From contig NZ_JAMDLH010000004.1 of assembly GCF_023721755.1 (NCBI RefSeq), forward strand, positions 1 to 64,000: a stretch of DNA of 64,000 nt, in the 5' to 3' direction. A program made the translations under genes and the position numbers. The notes under the pieces were generated by a model that was not told the DNA's origin, ran no database searches, and was given only the letters and a program-made list of their open reading frames with translations. The DNA is from Pleomorphomonas sp. NRK KF1. Lineage in GTDB: Bacteria; Pseudomonadota; Alphaproteobacteria; Rhizobiales; Pleomorphomonadaceae. Below, one piece after another: positions 17,906-26,831 of this stretch (the first letter of the stretch is position 1; each line of letters starts with the position of its first letter).

Positions 17906-18367
17906 TCATTCGAAGAGCGAAGGCGGCGGCAGCTCGTTGTTGAAGATGAGGACGAAGAACACCCAGACCACCGCGATGACGCCGACGGTGGTCAGCGAGA
18001 TCTGCAGCGGGCTGCGCGAGCCCATCAGCAGCATCAGGGTCGGCACGAAAACGGCCGAAGCGGCGATGAAACCGAAATAGGTGAGCAGCACGGCGAAGAC
18101 CAGCGCGATCGCGGCGCCGAGAAAGGCGATGCGAACCGGCACCGAGTGAAGGTCCACGGTGCGTCCGGCATGCGCCGACCGGACGAAAGCCACTTCCGCC
18201 CCCTGCACGCAGCCGAGCACGATGAACAGCCAGGCAATGGCGCTTGGCCAGAAGGCTTCTCCGGGTACGCCGTACTCGTCGAAATGGGTCAGGTCGCCGG
18301 CAAGCCAGAGGATGGTCGCCCCCAGCAGCACCGAGAGGATGGCGACGACGACATTGGCTGATCTCAT
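17906..18367 (-). CDS. tctB: Tripartite tricarboxylate transporter small membrane subunit
   Basis: 153-aa TctB-family protein with four predicted hydrophobic segments, including VVVAILSVLLGATILWLAG at the N-terminus and GVIAVVWVFFVLIF near the C-terminus. Between tctC (64-bp gap) and tctA (19-bp gap). Confidence 0.9.
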   Translation of the reverse strand: MRSANVVVAILSVLLGATILWLAGDLTHFDEYGVPGEAFWPSAIAWLFIVLGCVQGAEVAFVRSAHAGRTVDLHSVPVRIAFLGAAIALVFAVLLTYFGFIAASAVFVPTLMLLMGSRSPLQISLTTVGVIAVVWVFFVLIFNNELPPPSLFE

Positions 18368-18431
18368 GATGCGTCTCCGGTGTCATCCGCGCGGCGCATC
18401 GGCCGCGCGGATCCGCTTGTCGATCTGCCGC

Positions 18432-19397
18432 TTACTTGGCTTCGGCGATCAGTTCCTTGTAGAGGTCATGGTCGGCCTGCATCATCTTGGCGACGTCGTC
18501 ACCGACGAGCGTGCCCGGAACGATACCCTGCTTCTTCATGGCTTCCTGATACTCGGGGTTGGCGAGCACGGCCTTGAAGGCGGCGACGAGCTGCTCCTTG
18601 GCGGCCGGGTCCAGATCGGCCGGCGCCGCGATGGCGGCCCAGGCGCGCATGGCGACGCCCGCGTCGGCACCGAGGGCCTCCTCGAAGGTCGGAACGTCCG
18701 GGAACAGGGCGAAGCGGTGATCATCCATCACGCCGAGGATCTTCAGCACGCCGGCATCGACCTGCGACTTGGCCGAACCCGGGGTGGTGATGACGGCGTC
18801 GACATGTCCGCCGACGAGGGCGGCGATCGACGGACCGGTCCCCTCGTTGAACGGGATGTGCTTGAACTTGACGCCGAACTTCTTCTCGATGTTGGACGTG
18901 GCAAGGTCATAGATGGCGCCGGCGCCGGAGTTGGCGACCTGGATCTTGCCCGGCTCGGCCTTGGCGGCGTCGATCAGCTCCTGCAGCGTCTTGTAGGCGC
19001 TGTCGGCGCGAACGACCACCGCGCAGGGGTCGGCGATCTGGGCGACCAGCGGCGTGAAGTCGGCATAGGTCACCGGCGCCTTCTTCTGGTGCGGGAACAT
19101 CGCCAGCTCGACGGTGGTGGTGCCGAGCGTCAGGCCATCGGGCTTGGCATGCGCCAGCTCGATCAGGCCGGTGACGCCGTTGCCGGCCGGCTTGTTCTCC
19201 GGAACGAAGATGATGCCGCTCGGCAGATACTGCTTGGCGTACTCCAGCGTCAGGCGGGTCGAGGTGTCGGTGCCGCCACCGGGGTTCTTGGGAATGATCA
19301 CCGAGATGTTCTTGGTGGGATAGGTGATCTGCTGCGCGGTCGCACCGGTGATACCGAGCGCGAGGATCGCGGACATGACGAGTCCTAGAGTCTTCAT
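18432..19397 (-). CDS. tctC: Tripartite tricarboxylate transporter substrate-binding protein
   Basis: 321-aa periplasmic binding protein (TctC/Bug family). The signal peptide is MKTLGLVMSAILALGITG, ending near TAQ; the mature start is ITYPTKNISVIIPKNPGGGT, the family's typical first strand and glycine loop. The ATG at 19397 has an excellent Shine-Dalgarno (GGAGGAGACATT). The 131 bp upstream could hold an internal promoter; none was identified. Confidence 0.92.
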   Translation of the reverse strand: MKTLGLVMSAILALGITGATAQQITYPTKNISVIIPKNPGGGTDTSTRLTLEYAKQYLPSGIIFVPENKPAGNGVTGLIELAHAKPDGLTLGTTTVELAMFPHQKKAPVTYADFTPLVAQIADPCAVVVRADSAYKTLQELIDAAKAEPGKIQVANSGAGAIYDLATSNIEKKFGVKFKHIPFNEGTGPSIAALVGGHVDAVITTPGSAKSQVDAGVLKILGVMDDHRFALFPDVPTFEEALGADAGVAMRAWAAIAAPADLDPAAKEQLVAAFKAVLANPEYQEAMKKQGIVPGTLVGDDVAKMMQADHDLYKELIAEAK

Positions 19398-19528
19398 AAT
19401 GTCTCCTCCAGCCTTCTTCGTTGCGAGGAACCGGTGTGGCTCCCCTTCGTTTGGCGATCCGGCCTCGTCCCAGCCGAGGGATCGCCGCTCCCAGTCCACA
19501 TTGGGCCTGATGGTTTCCCCGGGCGCCG

Positions 19529-20605
19529 TCAGCGACCCGTGAACTCTACGATCGCGTGGGCGATGGCGCTACGATTCCATGTGTAGGTCACATGAAGCGC
19601 ACCGCCCGCCTCGATGATCGCCGGATAGGAGAACTCGCCCTCCTCCGTCTCGAAATCGAGGCAGTTCTCCCACGTTTTGCCGTCGTCTGGCGACAGGGCA
19701 AGGGAAATCGGCGTACGACGCCCCCAGTTGCCCGCCACCGGATTGTAGACCAGCGCCAGCATGCCGCCCGTCGTCCGGACGAGATCGATGCCGCTGTTGT
19801 TGTTGGGCAGCGCGGTGGCATAGGCCGTAGACCAGCTGCGGCCGAGATCGGTCGAGTCCGTGCGATAGACCGATCCGCGCGTCGAACGCATCAGCATGTG
19901 CACGCCTGCCCCGTCTTCCCAGGCCGTGGGCTGGATGACGCCATCCCACTTGAACACGGTCTCGGGGTTGGTTTCCCAAAGCGCCTCGGCGGCGAGGCCC
20001 GCCCACACGTCACCGCCCTGCCCGGCCGCGGCGGGGCGGCGATGCTGGAACGGCACGTCGCGGCGCACCCAGGTCTTTCCGCCGTCGGCCGACAGATCGG
20101 CGAAAGCGTCCCAGACGTCCGACGTCTCGACCGAACCGGGCGCCAGCCACTCGCCGGACGAGAGACGGATGAGCTTGTTCTTGACCGGACCGCGCGGGCT
20201 CGTGTCGCCGGCAACCAGGGGGACCGGCGCCGACCACGTGAGGCCGCCGTCGAGCGACGTCGACCAGCGAGTAGTCCAGTCGTGCACCGTCGGTCCGACC
20301 TTGTAGAACAGGTGGACGGCGCCGCCCTCGGCGAACAGCACCGGGTTCCAGTGGGCAAGCCCCTCCTCGGCCATCAGGCGGCGGGGCGCCGCCCAGGTCG
20401 ATCCGTCACCGCGCGACAGCCAGATGGCGACATCGCCCTCGCCTTCCCGCCGGCCACCGAAATAGGCCACGAGAAGGGTGCCGTCGCCCAACCGAACCAA
20501 AGTCGAGGCGTGGCAGCTGTCGAAAAGGCCGTGGTTCGGCGGCAGGACATAGCCCTTGTGCCGTAGAACGACCTTCGCGCCGGAGGGATGTGCAGCGTGG
20601 CTCAT
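19529..20605 (-). CDS. Sialidase-like (BNR/Asp-box) protein
   Basis: 358-aa predicted six-bladed propeller of the sialidase superfamily. Four Asp-box-like repeats are visible: STSLDGGLTW, LSADGGKTW, STDLGRSW and SPDDGKTW. The segments STLVRLGDGTLLVAYFGG, GLAHWNPVLF and FKWDGVIQPTAWEDG resemble bacterial exo-sialidase-like proteins. No signal peptide is seen (starts MSHAAHPSGAKVVLR), so it probably acts in the cytoplasm on an imported compound. The ATG overlaps the stop of the DapA-like gene (ATGA). True sialic-acid activity is not shown. Confidence 0.75.
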   Translation of the reverse strand: MSHAAHPSGAKVVLRHKGYVLPPNHGLFDSCHASTLVRLGDGTLLVAYFGGRREGEGDVAIWLSRGDGSTWAAPRRLMAEEGLAHWNPVLFAEGGAVHLFYKVGPTVHDWTTRWSTSLDGGLTWSAPVPLVAGDTSPRGPVKNKLIRLSSGEWLAPGSVETSDVWDAFADLSADGGKTWVRRDVPFQHRRPAAAGQGGDVWAGLAAEALWETNPETVFKWDGVIQPTAWEDGAGVHMLMRSTRGSVYRTDSTDLGRSWSTAYATALPNNNSGIDLVRTTGGMLALVYNPVAGNWGRRTPISLALSPDDGKTWENCLDFETEEGEFSYPAIIEAGGALHVTYTWNRSAIAHAIVEFTGR

Positions 20606-21549
20606 GCAGCCTTTCCCTTGATGCCGAGCGTCTTCGCCACGTCCTCTCCGAGAGCGACCATCTGGTCCACCACATCGTAGAGCTGGGAGCGAAGAAACGG
20701 ACCGGCTTCGCGAACGCGCGCGGTCGCCGACGAGAAGTTGCCGATCCGGCGCTGGAAGTCCTTGGCCGAGATCGGATAATCGACGTTCTCGATCAGCGAG
20801 GCGGTCGTCAGATAGCGCGCCAGCGCATCCGCCGTTTCCGGCTGGGTGGAATGGTTGGCGCAGAGCCAGACGTAGAGCTCGGGATGGAAGTTGGCCATCA
20901 CGCCGGAATAGCCGGAGGCGCCGGCCCGCAAGGATGCGAGCAGCGTCTGCGTATTGGCATTGGCGATGTTGAGCGACGAGCCCTTGGTCAGCGCCAGCCG
21001 GCGCCGGATGACGTCGATGTCGCAGCAGGTGTCCTTGATGAAGGTGTAGCGGCCGCTCCCGGCGCACCACTTCACCACGTCGTCGGACAGAAGCCGCTTG
21101 TAGGGATAGGGGCACTCGTAGATGCCCAGGCCGAAGTCGCCCGGCACCTTCTCGGTCAGCGCGGCGATCTTCTCCAGCACCACCGCGTCGGACGCCGACT
21201 GCGGCGCCAGACGGTTGGAGATCAGGATGACGCTGTCGACACCGGTCTCGCCGATCTCGTGAAGCTGCTCGATCTGCTGGCTCTCGGCATTGGCGGTATG
21301 CCCCGAGGCGACCACCGGCACGCGGCCGGCGGTCTTTTCAAGCACGAAGCGGGTGAGCGCGACCGATTCCTTCTGGCTCAGAAAGAACATCTCGCTCGAC
21401 TGGCAGTTGGCGAACAGGCCGGACACGCCAGCGGCGACATACCAGTCGATCAGCCGTTCGAGCGACGCCCAGTCGATTTCGCCGGCGTCGGTGAAGGGCG
21501 TCAGCATGACCGGCCAGACGCCTGAATACTTGTTGGAGTTCGTCATCAT
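20602..21549 (-). CDS. Dihydrodipicolinate synthase/N-acetylneuraminate lyase family aldolase
   Basis: 315-aa class I TIM-barrel aldolase of the DapA/NanA superfamily. The N-terminus has GVWPVMLTPFTDAGEID, and the Schiff-base lysine should be K in YTFIKDTCCD. The substrate-loop Y is in LGIYECPYPYKRLL. The operon context (isomerase-like upstream, sialidase-like downstream, TTT transporter) points to retro-aldol cleavage of a keto-sugar acid rather than lysine synthesis. Confidence 0.82.
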   Translation of the reverse strand: MMTNSNKYSGVWPVMLTPFTDAGEIDWASLERLIDWYVAAGVSGLFANCQSSEMFFLSQKESVALTRFVLEKTAGRVPVVASGHTANAESQQIEQLHEIGETGVDSVILISNRLAPQSASDAVVLEKIAALTEKVPGDFGLGIYECPYPYKRLLSDDVVKWCAGSGRYTFIKDTCCDIDVIRRRLALTKGSSLNIANANTQTLLASLRAGASGYSGVMANFHPELYVWLCANHSTQPETADALARYLTTASLIENVDYPISAKDFQRRIGNFSSATARVREAGPFLRSQLYDVVDQMVALGEDVAKTLGIKGKAA

Positions 21550-21570
21550 CGTCTCGCGAAATGGATACCG

Positions 21571-23220
21571 TCAGAGCAGCGCGCGCGCGTCGCCGGCCAC
21601 CTGCACCTTGATGTTCTGGGTGATCGCCTGGGCAACGAAGGCCTTGAGCACGTCGGCGAGCTTGTCCTCGTCCACATAGGCGATGGTAACATGGTTGGAC
21701 TGGTGGCCGGACATCAGCTCGTCGCGGCCGACGCCGTCGAGCACCGCGTTCAGCAGCGGCCACTCGTAGCAGGTGGCCTTGCGGCGGCGCTCGAACTCGG
21801 CCTCGGGCAGCTCGACGGCGTGACCGGTGCCGATCTGCATGATGACGGAGGTGCCTTCATAGTGGGCGCGCGCCCAGAGAAGACGGCCCGCCTTACCCTG
21901 GCCGGTGATGGTCGAGCCACCCTTGGGGAAGTACATCGCCGGCTGGCGATAGCCGGTGGCGCCGGCAATGCCGCCCTTGAGGTGGCCGAAGGGCACGGCG
22001 CCGGAGATCTCGAAGTCCCAGACGAACTTGCCGTCCCAGTTGCTGCCCCAGCGGATGTCGTGCAGCGTCGTCTCCGACGGCAGGCCCAGGCTGTCGAGCA
22101 GGCGGAACATCATGGTCTGGGGAATGGCGGTACCCATGTCCACTTCGTTGGCGCAGGGGATCGGCTTGCCCTCGCGGATGATATGGCCGTCCTCGGCCGG
22201 GATCGGGAACCGCTCGGCGGAGCCGATGGCGCCCTCGGCGAAGTCGGAAGCGGCGCAGGAGCGGGCGAGGCCCTGCTGATACTGCACACCGACGCAGGAC
22301 AGGCCGAAGCGTTCGGCGTAGCGGGCAAGCGCGATCATCATCGCGCACTGCTCCTTGACCTGATCGCGGGTCAGCTCCGTCGCCGCGTCCTTTCCGAAGC
22401 GGAACTTCATGCCGCGCTTCTCATACCAGGCGACGCAGTCCTCGCGCAGGGCATCCGGCACCTTGGCCATCTCGACCAACAGGTCGGCCTGCGACAGGCT
22501 TTCGAGCGGCATGCCGATGTCGCAGAGCGCCTTCTGCGGGAAGACGCCGTTCATCATGCCCATGCAGAGCGTATCGAACAGGCCGAGGATTTCCTTGTTG
22601 CGCAGCGACCAGGCGCCGAGGGCGGCGCCCGCCTTGCCCGCTTCGCTCTTCATCAGCGGATGATCGGCCGGGATATCGGTGAGGTAGGAGAGATCATGCT
22701 CGATCTTGCCCGTCTCCAGCCAGGATTTCAGGCCGGCAAGGAAGAAGGCGTCGTCGAAGTTCTCCGACCACAGACGCGAGTAGTTGCGGCCGAGCGCGGT
22801 GAGCGAGCCGGCCATGCACAGCATGCCGACGAGGCCCGGCCAGGTGCCGTCGAAGTTGGCGAGCAGCAACACCGGACCGCGATGAGTGGCCAGCGACGGG
22901 GCGATGTGGTGCGAATACTGCCAGGCGGTCAGCAGCACGATCACCGGCGCGTCGGGATCGATCGCCGCGAACACGTCCGATCCCTCGCGCTGGCTGGCGA
23001 TGAAGCCGTGCCCCTTGTCGGCCTTGATCGGATGGGCGCGCTTCAGCGTCTTGCCGAAATGATCGGCGAGCGCCTTCTCCAGCAGCGCCTCGTACTTGGC
23101 TTCGACGGGCCAGCACTCGACGTTGGCGCTCTCGCGCAGGTCGGCGTTGGTGACGAACAGCACCTCGTTCTTGGCCGGCGTGATCTGGTCGAGGGTAGCG
23201 GGAAGCTTCATCGCGAACAT
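21571..23220 (-). CDS. L-fucose/L-arabinose isomerase-like protein, substrate unknown
   Basis: About 549-aa protein resembling the L-fucose isomerase superfamily. Visible stretches are LTAWQYSHHIAPSLATHRGP, LLANFDGTWPGLVGMLCMAG, ANEVDMGTAIPQTMMFRLLD and WDFEISGAVPFGHLKGG; conserved E/D/H residues there could bind the catalytic metal. First gene of the operon. ATG 23220 follows GGACGA and is preferred to the upstream in-frame ATG at 23313, which would add 31 atypical residues. The true substrate is not known. Confidence 0.65.
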   Translation of the reverse strand: MFAMKLPATLDQITPAKNEVLFVTNADLRESANVECWPVEAKYEALLEKALADHFGKTLKRAHPIKADKGHGFIASQREGSDVFAAIDPDAPVIVLLTAWQYSHHIAPSLATHRGPVLLLANFDGTWPGLVGMLCMAGSLTALGRNYSRLWSENFDDAFFLAGLKSWLETGKIEHDLSYLTDIPADHPLMKSEAGKAGAALGAWSLRNKEILGLFDTLCMGMMNGVFPQKALCDIGMPLESLSQADLLVEMAKVPDALREDCVAWYEKRGMKFRFGKDAATELTRDQVKEQCAMMIALARYAERFGLSCVGVQYQQGLARSCAASDFAEGAIGSAERFPIPAEDGHIIREGKPIPCANEVDMGTAIPQTMMFRLLDSLGLPSETTLHDIRWGSNWDGKFVWDFEISGAVPFGHLKGGIAGATGYRQPAMYFPKGGSTITGQGKAGRLLWARAHYEGTSVIMQIGTGHAVELPEAEFERRRKATCYEWPLLNAVLDGVGRDELMSGHQSNHVTIAYVDEDKLADVLKAFVAQAITQNIKVQVAGDARALL

Positions 23221-23348
23221 GGGTTTGTCGTCCAGTTGTTTCAGAGGAAATCGGCCATGGCGGTGCACCCGATCGCGCAGCCGCCAGCGGCCCGCGAAAT
23301 GCGGGTTCTGCAAGGACCGAAGGCTGCGCTACCGTTTGCTACGTCGTG

Positions 23349-23364
23349 TTAGCAAAGGAGCTAA
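23349..23364. promoter_or_regulatory. Operator-like palindrome TTAGC-N6-GCTAA upstream of the isomerase operon
   Basis: Perfect 5-bp arms TTAGC/GCTAA around AAAGGA. It overlaps the -10 element of the candidate promoter on the minus strand. The same 16-bp design occurs twice around the start of the arsR gene at 31148. Confidence 0.55.
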
Positions 23365-23386
23365 AGCACCCCATTCCGTCTGTCAA
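23358..23386 (-). promoter_or_regulatory. Candidate sigma-70 promoter of the isomerase-aldolase-sialidase-tct operon
   Basis: Minus strand: perfect -35 TTGACA (23386-23381), 17-bp spacer, -10 TAGCTC (23363-23358). The -10 is a poor match, but its position is ideal and it lies inside the TTAGC-N6-GCTAA palindrome. The leader to ATG 23220 would be about 130 nt. Confidence 0.5.
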
Positions 23387-23505
23387 GGTCAGCCAAAAGT
23401 CGTATGGAGTTGGGGAGAGAAAGCCTCCTGAACGCCTGCGCCGCCCCCGTTCAAGGCCCTCCCCCAAGAGAAGGTTCCGGCTGCATTCCGCTGGAATGAC
23501 AGGAC

Positions 23506-23541
23506 AAAAAAGAGCCGGCTGGCGTTCTGCCAACCGGCTCT
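23506..23541 (-). terminator. Intrinsic terminator after dctM
   Basis: On the minus strand AGAGCCGGTTGGC pairs with GCCAGCCGGCTCT (13-bp stem with one G-T wobble, loop AGAAC), running into six T. It separates the TRAP operon from the isomerase operon. Confidence 0.9.
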
Positions 23542-23567
23542 CGAGCCTGCGATGTCCGGCGCTGCGC

Positions 23568-24857
23568 CTACATCAACAGATTGGGCAGGAACAAAGAAAT
23601 CTGGGGGAACAGGATCAACATCGCGACGAGGAACAGGATTGTTGCGATGTGCGGTAGCGCCTCGACGAGATACTCGTCGATGGTGCAGTCGAGAAGCCCG
23701 CAGACGGTGAACATGGCGACGCCGACCGGCGGCGTCATGCCGCCGAAGGTGACCATGGTCATCATGACGATGCCGAAATGCACCGGGTCGACGCCGAGCT
23801 GCAGCACGATGGGCAGGAAGATCGGCGTCAAGAGCAGCACCAGCACCGTCGCCTCGATGAAGCAGCCGGCGATCAGCAGGAACACGACGATCAGAAGCAG
23901 GATCACCGTCGGGTTCTGCGTCAGGCTCAGCATGCCCTGGGCGATGGCCTGCGGCGCCTGATCGAAGATGATCGCGTAGCCCACCATGCCCGAGAACATG
24001 ATGATCAGCACGATCAGGCCGTTGTCGATCACCCCGTGCAGCAGCGCTTCCATGGCGCCCTGCCACGTCAGCTCGCGATGGAGCAACACGCCGACCACCA
24101 CCGCGTAGACCACGGCGAAGGCGCCGACTTCCGACGGCGTAAACACGCCGCTGCGGATGGAGACGAGCAGCGCCACCGGGAACAGCAGCGCCCACTTGGC
24201 ATGCCACACCGCGCCGCCGACGGCCCTCCAGCTGGGACGATTGACGGTCGCCGACCGATAGCCCCGGCGGCGCGAGACGAACCACACCGTTATCATCAGG
24301 CCGGTCATCATCATCAGGCCGGGAATGATGCCGGCCAGGAACAGCCGGCCGATGGAGACGTTGCCGACGAAGCCATAGAGGATCAGCCCGAGGCTCGGCG
24401 GGATGGTGGCGGTGATCAGCGAGCCGACGGCGATGGTGGCGGCGGTGAATCCCTTGGAATAGCCGTTGCGAACCAGATCCGGGCCGAGGATGCGCGCCTC
24501 CATGGCGGCATCGGCGACGGCCGAGCCGGAGACGCCGCCCATCAGCGTCGACAGCACGATGCAGACCTGCGCCATGCCGCCCGACATCCAGGACACCAGC
24601 ACCTCCGAACATCGGATCAGCCGCGAGGTGATGCCGGTCTTGTTCATCATGTGCCCGGCCAGCACGAAGAAGGGCACGGCCAGGAGCGGGAAGCTCTGCG
24701 AGGCCGAGGCCACCTGCTGGACGCCGATCGACGCCGGCATCACCTGGGATATGGCGAAGAAGGAAAAGCCGGAGATGCCGATGGCGAAGGCCACGGGCGC
24801 GCCGACGATCAGAAGGCCGAAGAACAGGCCGACAAGAAGCAGCATTTCGCCGGTCAT
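23568..24857 (-). CDS. dctM: TRAP transporter large permease subunit
   Basis: 429-aa inner-membrane protein with about 12 hydrophobic segments. The family start is MTGEMLLLVGLFFGLLIVG; typical stretches are SFPLLAVPFFVLAGHMMNKT, GGVSGSAVADAAMEARI and GGMTPPVGVAMFTVCGL. The ATG overlaps the dctQ stop (ATGA). It moves a carboxylated substrate with an ion gradient together with DctQ and DctP; facing the uxaC-uxuB-uxuA operon, uronate is the probable substrate. Confidence 0.92.
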   Translation of the reverse strand: MTGEMLLLVGLFFGLLIVGAPVAFAIGISGFSFFAISQVMPASIGVQQVASASQSFPLLAVPFFVLAGHMMNKTGITSRLIRCSEVLVSWMSGGMAQVCIVLSTLMGGVSGSAVADAAMEARILGPDLVRNGYSKGFTAATIAVGSLITATIPPSLGLILYGFVGNVSIGRLFLAGIIPGLMMMTGLMITVWFVSRRRGYRSATVNRPSWRAVGGAVWHAKWALLFPVALLVSIRSGVFTPSEVGAFAVVYAVVVGVLLHRELTWQGAMEALLHGVIDNGLIVLIIMFSGMVGYAIIFDQAPQAIAQGMLSLTQNPTVILLLIVVFLLIAGCFIEATVLVLLLTPIFLPIVLQLGVDPVHFGIVMMTMVTFGGMTPPVGVAMFTVCGLLDCTIDEYLVEALPHIATILFLVAMLILFPQISLFLPNLLM

Positions 24858-25384
24858 AGTTCGCTCTCCGCGGCGGCGGCCAGCGCCTCTTCCTTGGTTC
24901 GGGTGGGCGTGAACACGAGAATGGGCCGGCCGGTGGCGGTCCGAATCGCCTCGATGAGCTGGCCGGCAAGCGTGATGGCCAGCAGCAGGCAGCCGATGGG
25001 AACGGCGGCGGTGACATAGGCATAGCTGATGCCGCTGTCGCCGAACTGCCGTTCGAGGTTCAGCATCACCAGCTTGTAGCCGAGGTAGCTGAGCGACAGC
25101 AGGAAGACGAGGATCACCACGCCCGTGACGATGTCGAGATAGACCCGGTAGCGGGGCGGTATCCAGCGCACGAACAGGTCGACGGCGATCAGGCCGCGCT
25201 TGCGCATCGCCATGTCGGCGCCGATGAACGAGGCCCAGACGAACAGCAGCTGCGCCACGTCCATCGACCATACGAGCGGATATCCGAACCAGCGCATGAC
25301 GCCGGCCATGAAGACGAGCCCGACCATGACCGCGAGCAGAATTCGCGCCACGACGGACTCCACGCGCATGATCTGTAAGGACAT
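24854..25384 (-). CDS. dctQ: TRAP transporter small permease subunit
   Basis: 176-aa DctQ-family protein with four hydrophobic segments (VVARILLAVMVGLVFMAGVM; WSMDVAQLLFVWASFIGADM; IVTGVVILVFLLSLSYLGY; AAVPIGCLLLAITLAGQLI). The internal WASFIGADMAMRKRG is the family's conserved loop. Between dctP and dctM. Confidence 0.9.
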   Translation of the reverse strand: MSLQIMRVESVVARILLAVMVGLVFMAGVMRWFGYPLVWSMDVAQLLFVWASFIGADMAMRKRGLIAVDLFVRWIPPRYRVYLDIVTGVVILVFLLSLSYLGYKLVMLNLERQFGDSGISYAYVTAAVPIGCLLLAITLAGQLIEAIRTATGRPILVFTPTRTKEEALAAAAESEL

Positions 25385-25508
25385 GACGCAGGCTCCGGAA
25401 AATCAGGGCATCGGACCCGGAAAGACGAAATCGGGCTTTGGGAAATCCGATGCGGCAACAGGATACAGGATCGCCGCGCCTCCGTCAGGACGCGCGGCGA
25501 TCGGGGGA

Positions 25509-26495
25509 TTACTGGGCGAGAATGGCGTCGACCTTCTTCTTCAGGTCGGTGTAGCCGAGCTTCTCGTAGACGCCCGCCGTCGCTTCCTTGAACGGCGTCA
25601 CGTCGATCTCGTTGATGGTCATGCCGGCGGCGGCCATCTTGGCTTCAAGGTCGACCAGCGCCGCCTCGGTGCCGTGCGAGGCGACGTCGCCGGCCTTCAG
25701 CGACTCTTCCTTGAGGATGGTCTGCAGGTCGGCCGGCAGCGCGTCGAACCAGGCGGCCGAGGTGACGAGACCGGTGATCAGGTTGAAGTGGCCGGTCTTG
25801 GTCAGGTACTTGGTGACTTCATAGAGGCGCGAACCGTAGGCGGCGGGATCCTGCGCCTCGACGGCGTCGATCACCTGCGTCTGCAAGGCCGAGTAGACGT
25901 CGGCCCAGGCCATCGGCGCCGGGGTGGCGCCCATCGCCTTGACGGTCTCGGTCCAGACGGGCGCGCCGGGCGTGCGCATGCGGATGCCCTCTAGATCGGC
26001 CGGCACCTTGATCGGCTTGTTGGTGAGGAGATGCCGCTCGCCCTGCCACCAGTTGAACGACAGCACCTGCAACTGGGCGCTGTCATGCAGCTGTTTGGCC
26101 ATGTCGTCGAGCAGCGGCGAGGTCACCACCTTGCGGATGCCGTCGTAGCCGGAGGCGAGGTAGGGGCCGGAGAGAACGCCGAAGTCCTTGACGAACACCG
26201 CGAGACGGCCGCCGTCGACCACCACCGCGTTGCCGGCGCCGGCGCGCGCCTGTTCCAGCACGTCCTCGTCCTTGCCGAGCTGCGAGCCGGGGAACAGGCG
26301 GACGGCGAGCTTGCCTTCCGAACGCGCCTCGACGTTCTTCTTGAGGTCCTCAAGGCCCTTGTAGAGCGGGTCGGTCGTGGTGAGCGCCGTGTTGATGTTC
26401 AGCGTGTAGTCGGCGGCCGAGGCAACGCCGAGCGACGAGACGGCCAGCGCCATCCCGCAGGCAGCCGTCAGTGCGGCCCGAGACAGAAATCCCAT
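25509..26495 (-). CDS. dctP: TRAP transporter solute-binding protein
   Basis: 328-aa periplasmic protein. Signal peptide MGFLSRAALTAACGMALAVS, cleavage near ASA. The mature part has the DctP motifs NVEARSEGKLAVRLFPGSQL, LEGIRMRTPGAPVWTETVKA and MAWADVYSALQTQVIDAVE; the arginine in IRMRTPG normally binds the substrate carboxylate. ATG 26495 has GGGAGGA upstream. Divergent from uxaC. Confidence 0.92.
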   Translation of the reverse strand: MGFLSRAALTAACGMALAVSSLGVASAADYTLNINTALTTTDPLYKGLEDLKKNVEARSEGKLAVRLFPGSQLGKDEDVLEQARAGAGNAVVVDGGRLAVFVKDFGVLSGPYLASGYDGIRKVVTSPLLDDMAKQLHDSAQLQVLSFNWWQGERHLLTNKPIKVPADLEGIRMRTPGAPVWTETVKAMGATPAPMAWADVYSALQTQVIDAVEAQDPAAYGSRLYEVTKYLTKTGHFNLITGLVTSAAWFDALPADLQTILKEESLKAGDVASHGTEAALVDLEAKMAAAGMTINEIDVTPFKEATAGVYEKLGYTDLKKKVDAILAQ

Positions 26496-26541
26496 GGGTT
26501 CCTCCCAAGAAGACGAGCGCGTCATTCCTCCACGCGCCTCG

Positions 26542-26571
26542 TTGACGAGTAGTATGGTAGACGTCTAGAAT
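26542..26571 (+). promoter_or_regulatory. Candidate sigma-70 promoter for uxaC-uxuB-uxuA
   Basis: -35 TTGACG (26542-26547), 18-bp spacer, -10 TAGAAT (26566-26571). The palindrome TAGACGTCTA (26558-26567) overlaps the spacer and -10. The leader to ATG 26832 would be about 255 nt, so another promoter nearer uxaC is possible. Confidence 0.5.
26554..26571. promoter_or_regulatory. Shared operator-like palindrome between dctP and uxaC
   Basis: A perfect 10-bp palindrome TAGACGTCTA with symmetric flanks (AT-N2 on the left, N2-AT on the right). Its position in both divergent promoters suggests one repressor controlling uptake and catabolism together. The GntR/FCD regulator at 32617 is the best local candidate; this is inference. 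Confidence 0.5.
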
Positions 26572-26582
26572 GGCATCGGCAA
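26554..26582 (-). promoter_or_regulatory. Candidate sigma-70 promoter for dctP-dctQ-dctM
   Basis: Minus strand: -35 TTGCCG (26582-26577), 17-bp spacer, -10 TACCAT (26559-26554). It overlaps the divergent uxaC promoter, and the same palindrome sits in its spacer. Confidence 0.45.
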
Positions 26583-26831
26583 TCAAAAACTGCTGGTCCA
26601 CCATTCAAACGATGGGCCCGGCGGACTGCCGGCCCTGACGATACGGTGAGGAACGGTCGGCAAGGGAGGGACAATGGCTTCGAGGGAGGATATCCCGAAG
26701 CGCTGTCCGGCGCGGCAAGCGTGCGACCGGTCCATTTGATAATGGGCGGCGCGGGCAAAACCGTATTTGTTGCCGGAGAGGAAAGCGCCTGCCTCGCCTG
26801 AATCGGGCGGCGGCGGAACGGGAGACGACAC

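Noticed and set aside
19529-20605. Secreted exo-sialidase and a full sialic-acid pathway
   Set aside because: The protein has no signal peptide, and no NanE, NanK or NagA/NagB gene is nearby. Only a sialidase-like fold is claimed.
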